Notes under the pieces: model-generated
Database searches by the model: none
What the model was told of the DNA's origin: nothing
Seen by the model: only the letters and a program-made list of their open reading frames with translations
Made by a program: the position numbers and the translations under genes
Part shown: positions 23,027 through 33,500 of the stretch, piece by piece
Numbering within the stretch: the first letter of the stretch is position 1
Layout: every line of letters begins with the position of its first letter
Source: Omphiscola glabra
Taxonomy: Eukaryota > Mollusca > Gastropoda > Lymnaeidae
Assembly: GCA_964017045.1 (NCBI GenBank)
Contig: OZ024794.1
Coordinates: 51,489,608 to 51,553,607 of the forward strand
Direction: 5' to 3'
Length of the DNA stretch: 64,000 nt

Positions 23027-24299
23027 CCTATGTCACTTACATGGTCCTATGTCACATACATGGTCCTATGTCACACACATGGTCCTATGTCACACACATG
23101 GTCCTATGTCACACACATGGTCCTATGTCACACACATGGTCCTATGTCACACATATGGTCCTATGTCACACACATGGTCCTATGTCACACACGAGGTCCT
23201 ATGTCACACACATGGTCCTATGTCACACACATGTTCCTATGTCACACACATGGTCCTATGTCACACACATGATCCTATGTCACACACATGGTCCTATGTC
23301 ACACACATGGTCCTATGTCACACACGAGGTCCTATGTCACACACATGGTCCTATGTCACACACATGGTCCTATGTCACACACATGGTCCTATGTCACACA
23401 CATGGTCCTATGTCACACACATGGTCCTATGTCACACACATGGTCCTATGTCACACACGAGGTCCTATGTCACACACATGGTCCTATGTCACACACATGG
23501 TCCTATGTCACACACATGGTCCTATGTCACACACGAGGTCCTATGTCACACACATGGTCCTATGTCACACACATGGTCCTATGTCACACACATGGTCCTA
23601 TGTCACACACATGGTCCTATGTCACACACATGGTCCTATGTCACACACATGGTCCTATGTCACACACATGGTCCTATGTCATACACATGGTCCTATGTCA
23701 CACACGAGGTCCTATGTCACACACATGGTCCTATGTCACACACATGGTCCTATGTCACACACATGGTCCTATGTCACACACATGGTCCTATGTCACACAC
23801 ATGGTCCTATGTCACACACATGGTCCTATGTCACGCACATGGTCCTATGTCACACACATGGTCCTATGTCACACACATGGTCCTATGTCACACACATGGT
23901 CCTATGTCACACACATGGTCCTATGTCACACACATGGTCCTATGTCACACACGAGGTCCTATGTCACACACATGGTCCTATGTCACACACATGGTCCTAT
24001 GTCACACACATGGTCCTATGTCACACACATGGTCCTATGTCACACACATGGTCCTATGTCACACACGAGGTCCTATGTCACACACATGGTCCTATGTCAC
24101 TCACATGGTCCTATGTCACACATATGGTCCTATGTCACACACATGGTCCTATGTCACACACATGGTCCTATGTCACACACATGGTCCTATGTCACACACA
24201 TGGTCCTATGTCACACACATGGTCCTATGTCACACACATGGTCCTATGTCACACACATGGTCCTATGTCACACACATGGTCCTATGTCACACACATGGT
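23027..24299. repeat. 19-bp minisatellite, 67 copies, perfectly phased
   Basis: Unit GGTCCTATGTCACACACAT (19 bp). The array length of 1273 bp is exactly 67 units, and the seven ACGAGG variant units (near 23191, 23324, 23457, 23533, 23704, 23951, 24065) are separated by 7, 7, 4, 9, 13 and 6 units, so there is no net indel. The unit has no stop codon in any forward frame and carries two ATG words. All three plus-strand frames are therefore open, creating ORFs of 496, 426 and 339 codons that I regard as artefacts of the repeat. Confidence 0.97.
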
Positions 24300-25980
24300 A
24301 CACTTGAAGGTGAATGGTTGACGTTTGATTCTCTACCCCTTTTAAACAAACTTTTATGGGCAACCCGTTGACATTAACTACGAGCCGAAAGAGAAACTAA
24401 AAAGGGGGCAGACAATGAACGCATGATACCAACAGTGGGGTGACGCCCCTTAGATAAGTTCCCAGATTTTAGAATGGCGACATTGGATAAAGATCCATTT
24501 TATTGTCCGGCATGTGTCTAATCTGTGTCTCCCCCTTTCTCAGCCCGTCTCAATGTCCCTCTGTGTAGATTGCCGAGCCCTCTATATGTGTGTCTCTCTC
24601 CTGCTCTCAGTCTGTCTCTCTCCCACTTTCCGTCTGGGTATATTTCTGAGTCCTCTGTTTGTGTGTCTCTCCTGCTCTCAGTCTGTCTCTCTCTCACTTT
24701 CCCTCTGTGTCTTTCTCTTTCTGTGCCTCCTCTCTCTCCAACCCTCTCTCTCTCCCACCCTCTCTCTCTAACCCTTTCCCTCTGACTATAACTTTTGCTC
24801 TTTGCATATTTTTCTATCTGTGTTTCTCCCCCCCCCTCTCTCTCTCTCCTTCCATCTCTCTCTATCTCCCTCTCCAGACAACTTCATGTCCGTTGATATT
24901 ATTATACTAGTAACATTATTAACCAAAATATGAGTCGGCCTAAATCTTAACAGCTGCAAAGAACATTATTTCAGAATTATAATACTCCCACACTAGCTAA
25001 AAATAAATATTGAAAGACGACTGACCGCTTCCCCCGGATATTTAATCCTTTTCCACGTGTTTGTTAGTACGTGGAACCGTGCACGTCAGAAACAAGAAAG
25101 AGAAACAATAAATCCGCGCCAGACATTCCATCACTATTGTGCGCCTGCTGGGTGTCACGAAAATAATGACAACGCCTTGCTGTTATGGATCTCTTAACTT
25201 GCATTGTACTGGTCAGTTGGCCGTCCCAACCCCCTTTTTCTGGTATTAAATTACATAGCACTGGCAATATAGTGTTACTAGGTCTCTCGTTACATCCAAT
25301 CTGAACACAGGGCTAGAAAATATTTATTTTGTCCGTGATACAAAAACAAAACCCTAAAGGCTGTTAACCCTGTAGAAGAAGAAGAGCGGTGGAGTTATCT
25401 AACCTCATTCAGTTGGAGTCCGAACTGTTAATTTCTTGAATAAAGGAACCGGTATCCTAAACGATGTTAAGCTTTTTCTCTACTCAAACCGAAAACAAAA
25501 AAGTCCACCTTCACGATCTTGGCTCCACAGTCTTGCCTTGCACTCCGCAGATGAGGCCTATCAAAAAAAAAAAAAAAAACACCCATAAATACAGGACGAA
25601 TCCATTGTTGTTTCGCGTACCACCATTGAGGTGAGCCCCTCCCCCCCCCCTCCACGCCCAGCCTAAAAGCAGCTCCACGCACACAACACACCACTTGCCT
25701 CTTTGAAGAATGCTCTGCAAAGAAAGAAGACAAGAAAAAAAAAATCGGTTAAATCATTCCGTTGCTTTGCCTTTGTAGCATGTCGAAAATCGTTTGCAGT
25801 ATTTGTTTTGTTTGTTTTTTCAAAGACAAAATAAAAATCTATAAAAAAATTTTTTGCACTGGTCACAGCTCATGCATTGAACTTATGTTGTACTGGGAAC
25901 ATTGAATGCGACATATTCTGATAGCAATAAATATCTGACATTTATTGCATGGGAAAAAAGGTGCTCTATTGAAGCTTTAG
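24300..25980. other. Intergenic; CT-rich low complexity at 24510-24880
   Basis: A pyrimidine-rich stretch (CTCTCT/CTGTCT) at 24510-24880 generates overlapping serine/leucine-rich ORFs in several frames, typical of low-complexity DNA. Homopolymers occur at 25562-25579 (A) and 25637-25650 (C). No gene is seen. Confidence 0.6.
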
Positions 25981-26138
25981 CGGTTCTCAACACAGGGGTC
26001 GCCTATAGTCCATCGGAAAACACATATTTATGAAGTATCAGCGTAAGTTATTTTATGGTTGGGGGGTGGGGGGGGGGTTCACCACAACATGAGGAACTGT
26101 ATAAAAGGGTCGCGCCATGAGGAAGGTTGAGAACCACT
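25981..26138. mobile_element. hAT-type MITE, TSD gctttag
   Basis: Terminal CGGTTCTCAAC / GTTGAGAACCACT inverted repeats are flanked by GCTTTAG on both sides (25974-25980 and 26139-26145). Same family as the copy at 1733-1920. A G-rich stretch lies inside (26060-26080). Confidence 0.88.
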
Positions 26139-27219
26139 GCTTTAGGGAAAACATTTTATATCTCATTCACGTATTTAGGTCGCAGCGATCCTATGATTAT
26201 AATGTATTGAATTACCCTGCAACTGTCTTGGCTTCGGATATTGCGTTGCTCTGCTTGGGTTAGGTCCAACAAAAGAAAAGGATAGGAAACATCAAAAGCA
26301 ACAGAACGAATTATCATTCAATGTTTTGAGTTAGGTACTAAAAAAAAAAAAAAATGATTAAAGGTAATCTAAGGCAGTGGTTCTCGGCTTTGTGACCGTG
26401 ACCCCCTTGATACAACTTTACAAGTTGTTGCGACCCACAACGAGGATTGTTATTAATATTGAAATTGTGAAATGGTTGTTTCGGTGTTAAGGCAGGTGGC
26501 GTATGCTTTAACTATACAGTCCAAAGCTTCTTGCTCCTCAACGGTCTCAACTTAATTAACACTCCTTCCCCGACTAAACGCAGCCTTTTATATTCAATTC
26601 TCTAGGCCCCCAGTGCAGCTGACACATTTGAAGCACCGAGTTGTTAACCCGCGGTTCCACTAATTTATCCCGCACCCATCCGTCTACTTTGCTGGCCACT
26701 TTTGTGTTTACATTCGTTACGTGCCTGGGTGGACTATTGAAAGCCATAAAACAACTCACCTCTGACAGCCTAACTATCTCCCAGTGCATGCCTGGACATT
26801 ATACGGAAATTGAATACCCCCACCTTCGCCCGAGCAGGTGTTATTCAATAGTGTTATTTGATGTCAACGTGGTCCGGAGTCGTGACTGGATGGAAATTAC
26901 TGTGACCTCAAAAGGGGCAACATTTGTCCTCCAGATAAACTCTCTCCGTGGTGTGCGTTCAGGGCCGGATTTCCCATAGGGCCAACCTTTGCAATGTCCT
27001 GGGGCGCAGCAGTCAGGGAAACGGTTTCTTTCAGTCAACTCTCACCCGGAGAAAAATGTGTACAACATTAAATTTAAAATATATTATATATATATTTTTT
27101 TTTAACCCGACTAATTTGTCACTTTTATGACATTTAAAAAAAAAGAAAAGAATACTCAGAATAGTAAGTGGTGCCTTTAACATATTAAAATTTAGTGGAA
27201 CCTATGAAATAGCGCTAAG
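26139..27219. other. Intergenic, with hAT-end fragment near 26375
   Basis: CAGTGGTTCTCGGCTTTGTG at 26375 has the form of a hAT terminus followed by a GACCCCCTTGA-like motif; its partner end was not found. The region 26560-27040 is less AT-rich and holds a 112-codon ORF (26641-26979) with no recognisable content. No gene is called. Confidence 0.45.
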
Positions 27220-27376
27220 CAGTGGCGTAGCGAGGGGTGGCATCATGCCCCGGGCGCTACTCACAAAGGGGCGCCAAATGGTATATTTTACATATAATAT
27301 TGTATGGTTTTCGAATAGAGGGGGGCGCTAAAAAGGTATTGTGCCCCGGGCGCGAGATAAGCTCGCTACGCCACTG
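27220..27376. mobile_element. hAT-type MITE with CAGTGGCGTAGCGAG termini
   Basis: Left end CAGTGGCGTAGCGAG is mirrored by CTCGCTACGCCACTG on the right. Eight-bp flanks GCGCTAAG (27212-27219) and GCGCTACG (27377-27384) match at 7 of 8. A second, subterminal symmetry (CCCCGGGCGC both sides) marks an inverted-repeat MITE of 157 bp without coding capacity. Confidence 0.9.
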
Positions 27377-27603
27377 GCGCTACGCTCGATATATTTGATG
27401 ATCCATATAATCAAGGCGGCTAATCTTGTTAGAATAGATTCTTACAATTTCCCGTTATCAAATGTTTTACTATTCCGAAAATTGGCTGCTCCTGATAATT
27501 AGACTAAATTTTATTTTTTTGTTATCTGCATTTATCGGTGTTTTAAGTATTTAATTTTGCAACTTCGCACGTTTAAAGGCTTAATAACATGGTATTAAAC
27601 GAC

Positions 27604-27885
27604 CTTTCATCATCATCATCATCATGTCCCTTAGTCCTTTGACCGTTGGGGCGCCACAGATGACATGAAAACTATCCTTCTCCATTCCTCTCTGTCTTCT
27701 GTACTACGTACAGCATCGCCTAGTTTTAATCCGGTCCACTCTTTGATGTTATCTTCCCATCTTTTTCTCTGTCTTCCTCTTCTTCTCCCTCCCCTAGTTG
27801 TGCCCTGCATGATTTCTTTACCAAAATAAATGTCTATAATGTTACTTTGAATCTTGCTAAGTCTCAAACATATGCAGAAGGTTTT
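27604..27885 (-). pseudogene. LINE 3' end, C-terminal RT tail
   Basis: The minus strand encodes GRQRKRWEDNIKEWTGLKLG, then a REEWRR-like motif and a SSVAPQRSKD ending. This is the standard C-terminal tail of jockey/RTE-type LINE polymerases. The 3' end is marked by an ATC/GAT trinucleotide run at 27608-27624. The element is 5'-truncated to about 280 bp, as expected of target-primed retrotransposition. Confidence 0.85.
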
Positions 27886-28038
27886 CATATTGGCTAATAT
27901 TTCGTCATAAAAGCATGAATTTTAAATTACGGATAGGGGTTAATTATAAATCGTTTGGTGGCCTTGGCTTATGCCTTTAAAAATAAAGTTATTAGTATAG
28001 TTTTAAATGTACCCACTTCCATGTTTGTTGAGCTAGAT

Positions 28039-28121
28039 CAGGGGTCTCAAACTCGAATTATCCGGGGGCCGCAGAGTGAGATTGAGACTGAGTGCGACTT
28101 TGTTTAAGCATATCGAAGAGG
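28039..28121. repeat. hAT-like terminus (CAGGGGTCTCAAACTCG)
   Basis: CAGGGGTCTCAAACTCG followed by GGGGGCCGCA is a widespread hAT terminal sequence in animals. The matching right end was not found; it is disrupted by the adjacent MITE. Confidence 0.55.
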
Positions 28122-28368
28122 CAATTGAAGACCCAAGTGCTAAAAGTACTTAAGTCACATTTTTATCAAAATCAATCTAAACTGTGACCGTTTCTTTTCC
28201 GGTTCAGCCAAGTGTACTGCATTAATTTGAACACACTAACAAGTGCCTAAGTACCTTAATTAAACAACATAAAATATGAAAATTATCACATTTTATAGAC
28301 AAAAAGAATATTTGAACTTAATTTATCTCAAGTGTGTAAAGTACTTTTAGCACTAAGGTCTTCAATTG
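28122..28368. mobile_element. MITE with 31-bp inverted repeats
   Basis: CAATTGAAGACCCAAGTGCT then AAAAGTACTT (28122-28152) is mirrored by AAGTACTTTTAGCACTAAGG then TCTTCAATTG (28338-28368), with about one mismatch. The interior is AT-rich and has no ORF. Superfamily not determined. Confidence 0.85.
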
Positions 28369-30568
28369 TAATTTATCGGACGAAAGTTTATTGTAGTTTG
28401 AAATTCCAAAATAAACATATCAGTCATTAATAAATACATACGATGCATTTTGTAAACACCTTACGTGTCTTTTAACATACTTATGCGATGCATAAAAATG
28501 ACAAAATTTTAAAACCCATAAAAATGCATAGACATTTCGACAAGCGCGGTATTTTATTTTCGACTCTGGTGAAACTTGGAAATATTTTGAAAATGTAATT
28601 ATTCTAAATAACCTTTTTTTTAAAAAGAATGTTTGTTCATATGTGTTTGTTTTAAAACTCATTTATTAATTGAGGAGTTTACCCCAAAAAATAGTTTAAA
28701 TAAAAATTAGAAACCACATTAAGCTTTAGGAATACTTTTTAAAAGTATTTGTATAACTCAGCAAGGTCTAGCAGGGCCGTCGTTTGACTTTTCGAGACCC
28801 CTGGCAACTTTTGTTTTTGTTTAGTCCCCCCCCCCCCTTTCCCAACCCAACTTGCATTCAAAGTTGATAATTTTAAGTCCCTAAAATATCTGAGGCCCCT
28901 GCAGTCGTAGCGTTTGATGGACCACCCCACCCATCCCTCATTTCTACACCCCTGGCAGAGGCTTAACTAGAGTGTTTGGCGCCAGGAGACAAGATTCATC
29001 TTTCCAACCCCCCCTCCACCCCCCCCCCCCCCCGCTCAACTCTGAAACCCATTATTTTCACCCATTAAATACCATCAAAGCCCATTTTTGGCATCCCGCT
29101 TGTATGGTTTAAGAGAGAACCAGTGATCTGCCCTTATTAAGTATTGAGTCCCTTTTGACGTGGATGTCTGATTTTTCATACACTATCGATGAATTTGCAC
29201 TTCCACACGCACACGCACACACCCAAACAAAGAAATGTAAAGAATAGCGCATTTTTATTGTGTTAATGAAGAATCTTTTGTCTCAAATTCACACAAGGTT
29301 CTATTAAGATTTTTTATAAAAAATATATAAATGCGAAAATATTTTTGTAGTCTTCAATAAATAATGATTTGCCTAAAATTCAAAAAATGTTTGATAAAAT
29401 TATTTGAAATTGGATTTGCTCGGGACCCAAAAATCCCGTGCACAGTATTGGCCCCTATTCCTCTTTCTCACACCGATCATTTGGGAAGAAGTTCATATGG
29501 ATATTTTAATTTGATTTTTTTTAGCTTCATAGTTTCAACAAATTAATTTTACAATGTGTGTAAATGTGTAGTGTGTACAAAATTTGTTTGTCCGTTAAAT
29601 AGGCTATATATATTTTATTGAGTTTTCAACTCTGCCCCCCCCCCCCCCCCCAAACGACGCCCCAGTCAACGTTTTAATATTAAGTACTTGTTATGAATGT
29701 TTTTTTAGTAGCCTAATAATGATTTCAGTAATTAATGTTGTTTATAATAATCAGTTTTTTAAACTCCAAAATTAATTATCCTCCTTTTACAAATAATGAC
29801 AAATGTCTGCACGTTTATTTTTCTGCTACACTATAAGTTATAAGTGCGTTAATAACATGGCTTTATAACTTCAGTCATAAATTATATGGGGAATGACCTT
29901 GATGCTAAAACAAAATGCTTACCGGTGCAAATTTTTTTTTTTTTAAATATAAATAATAATGATAATAATTGTAATTTTATTGTCTTATGATATGTGGGCA
30001 AAAGTACGGGAGTCGTGGGTCACTTAGCTTTAATATGAAATAGGGTCACGACTATTTTGGTTATTACTAACATCGAATGCTTTTTATAATTTGTATGTCA
30101 GTATGTCTAATTATTAAGCTAATTTTAGGTTATGACTATAAGTACTATGACTCATGACATGACCATTGCATTGCCCATAACATGGCCCATGGCATGGTTG
30201 ATTAGTGCTCTTCTTACTCTTAATATTGTGATTCTGATTAACAAACTTTAATTTCAATTAATAAAAATTTAAGTAGAAAAAAATGTTGCTGTTTTTTTTT
30301 AAAAAGTAACTTTAAACAAGTAAAGCTTTATAATGACATTAAATATAAGGTTGATGACACTTTCTTCTCACATTAGTGTGTGTTAGTGGGTTTTTTCTTT
30401 TAAATTTGAGCAATGTTTTTATAGCAGCCAAAGCGGCTCTCATCTTCACGAAAACGAGAAAAATAGTTGTCAATAAACAATATGGCAGTATACGGTTTGA
30501 TTTTGTCTTTGTTTCATCGTTAAATTTCATAGTTAAGTGAGGGGTTTGAGATGATTAGTTTATAAACT
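28369..30568. other. AT-rich spacer upstream of MINDY3
   Basis: No gene is seen. Long C tracts occur near 28827, 29020-29033 and 29635-29651. The last 200 bp should include the MINDY3 promoter and 5' UTR; I see no TATA box that I would defend. A minimal upstream ORF (ATG ATT AGT TTA TAA, 30551-30565) precedes the start codon. Confidence 0.5.
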
Positions 30569-33500
30569 ATGGCAAGCCATTTCTGTACGCATCTTGAACA
30601 GTCTTTAATAAAAGATGTTACAACGTTGTTATGGGGACCTTCACTTAAAGGCGATGTTTTCTCTCGGTGGGCTCAAGGTGGGTATTATTATTTTAGTTTT
30701 AGGTAATTTGATACTATTATTGCTGCGATGTCTCACATGGCCGCCATCTTGGTTGCCGCGATCCGGCAAAAAAATTTCCTAAATGTATCCCTAAACCTAA
30801 CCTGAACCCTAAATTTATCCCTAACCTGGGTTTTGACCCTATCGGAACCAGGGTTTTTACCCTATCAGAACCAGGGTTTTGACCCTATCGGAACCAGGGT
30901 TTTGCAAATGAGGCAGCAATAGTAACAATTAGCCTTATTTTATTATAAATATCCTAATTTATTAGTATTAAAAGTATTGGGCCAACTAGATCATATTTTA
31001 GCATCATAAATTCAGTGAAAATGAAAGAGCTCGCTTTCAATCATTGGCCAATTATAAAAGGTAATCTTGCAGTTCAGGTGCGTATATTATTTCTGATCGA
31101 ATTTTGTATTATCGCGTGTAAACTACATGTATTCTTTATAATATTTATTCCAGACAGTATTAGTTAACGTTAGGTCTAAGATTAAATTGTACAGCACTAA
31201 CTAGGGATATCGAAGGTCTCACGCGCACGCGGTCTGGGCATAACGAAAAATAACGCAAAACTTGTGCGGCCATTTTAATATTCGTCTCGGTGATTATCTC
31301 GTTTTTTTGTTTTACGTCACAGTTTGCTAATAAAAGTACTTAAATTATTGGTGACGTAGAGCGCATATTTTTCCAAACACTGGGATACCGTAATTGCTGC
31401 ATTTAGTTTGTGAACGGTAATGCATTTAATTGTTTACATCGGTATGTACGTTAATTGCTTATTATTTTTTAATGTAGAATTCAAACACATAGTGGTTAGC
31501 TCAACGACTGCTTCATTTATTCACAAATTTTAATAACTTTACTTCATTAATAATAGCAATAACGAACAAAAATTATGCCCTTCGGACTGGGAGGTGTAAG
31601 AAAATAAAATTGTTAGTAGTCACCCGAGTCACCCCCACCCCCCCCCCCCCCCCCCACAAAAAAAAAGTGGGTTGTCGGAAATGGTTCTTGTTACCAATTT
31701 AATTTTAGTAAATTTTAGGATATTTTCATTATAATTCATCTTTAATAATCTGTGGAAGACTAACCAGTTAATAAAGGGGAAACAATTTTAAAATATTATG
31801 AGAAATTAATACAATCTAATAGATTAAATAATTTTAAATAATTATAGTTCGTGTAAACCTGGGGAATTTCGGACGTGTTTTGTCCCTTGATTTATATATA
31901 ATCATATGTAGTATAGAGCAAGTTATTACTGGTATTTTTAATTGTAATTAATGGAATAAGAACACAAAGAAAGAAGTTGCTACTAATACTAATATTAAAA
32001 ATATACTATTATCAAATATATAGGCATTAGAAATCTGTTAACATTTATATCAACAAATATTTAATATATTTTTAATTAAATACATTTAATAAACAAAAAA
32101 GAAATACATTTTAACAAACACATCACTTGAATAATATTAAAAAGAAACTAAAAATTGTATAGACTCAGAATTATGATAAGTTGTTAATGTCAGTTGGGTG
32201 CAAAAAATAATTATAATTTTCTGTTGCAAAACTTGGAATTCCTTCCATATCCAATAAGGTGGAACGTTTGGATGCAGATGGTGGCGACAAAGTTTATGAA
32301 GGAGAGATTTATGAGATTCATCAACAAGACAAAGTAGTCACTGTAGGGCATTCTACCAGGAAAATGATAGGCAGAAGATCCATATTACCTTTTAAAATTT
32401 AATGACATAGCCCGGTACGGGAATGCTTGTATTAGTTTTATGTATGATAGTAGTAGTTTTTATTTATACATCTCATGCATTCAATTTATTTTTAAAAAGA
32501 CTTCTACTTACCTTTTATAAATATAAGAATTGATTTAAAATTTAACTGAAGAATATAATTCATTAAAATATAAATAAACTTGTAATTTTTTTTATTTTTC
32601 CTTTAAAAATCATGATTTTTCCAATTTTTCTGTTCATGTTTTTTCGAATAAACGCTCAAATAAAATTTTCCAAAATACAAAAACTTAATTTGATGTAAAA
32701 GTTTTGTTGTCCGTTGTGTTGTATATTTCATTGAGAATGTCTCCTGAAAATCTGGTGGCATTATCTTTTAAAATAAAAAAGTTGTGGACAAAATAATGCA
32801 GAAATATGAAATGTTGGTCACTACTTTTTTTCTTTAAATACAAAGATAAATAAGGGGGGTTAAAAAATTCACCCAAAAAATCATAACTTTATTTCTATAA
32901 AAGATAGAAAGATGAAATTGGTATTTTTGCAAAACTTATAGCTAACCCTTTAAAATGATGTATCATTTGTGGCAATTGGACAATATTTAAAATTTTTGCC
33001 AAAGTACCTACACTAACTTTTCTTTTTATTGATTTTAACAGCCCCCATTGGTACATAGCCGGTAGGGTAAACGATATCTCCATTTTCTTGTTTTTTTTTA
33101 TTTTTCACCCTACATGCCAGATTGCATTTTTCCATTTCCCCTACATGCCAGATATAAGGGGAAAGAAAAGAATTTTGGGCCCCTATAAAATAACAGTACT
33201 TCTAATTAAGTAAATTAATGAAGATTCCACGTAAGTTTACATGCGATAATACAAAATTCGATCAGAAATAATATACGCACCTGAACTACAAGATTACCTT
33301 ATAAAATTTGTTTATCCTATCAGCTTAACAGAAATTTATGTCTATTCAATTACTACTACTCTGCAACTACTAGTAGAATGCTAAATAATAGTACTGTTCA
33401 GACTGAATTTCAGTATGTACAAACTAAAATGGTACCTCTGTTTAAATAAATTGAATAAATAAATGAATTATGTTTCTTTTGTCTTAGGATTTGTATTTAG

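Noticed and set aside
23027..24299. CRISPR-like regular array
   Set aside because: Units are contiguous 19-mers without unique spacers, and the genome is eukaryotic. It is a minisatellite. The same applies to the 22-, 29-, 34-, 44- and 65-bp arrays.
22881..24371. A 496-codon ORF (and 426- and 339-codon overlapping ORFs)
   Set aside because: Generated entirely by a stop-free 19-bp repeat read in all three frames; no start context or domain supports a protein.
24514..24910. Ser/Leu/Pro-rich ORFs of 83-86 codons
   Set aside because: Low-complexity CT-rich DNA open in several frames at once.
26641..26979. 112-codon plus-strand ORF in a less AT-rich patch
   Set aside because: Considered as an exon, but no flanking splice sites in consistent phase and no similarity recognised.
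30780..30910. Telomere-like CCCTAA tract
   Set aside because: Only a few degenerate words, embedded in a short inverted-ended repeat; not a telomeric array.
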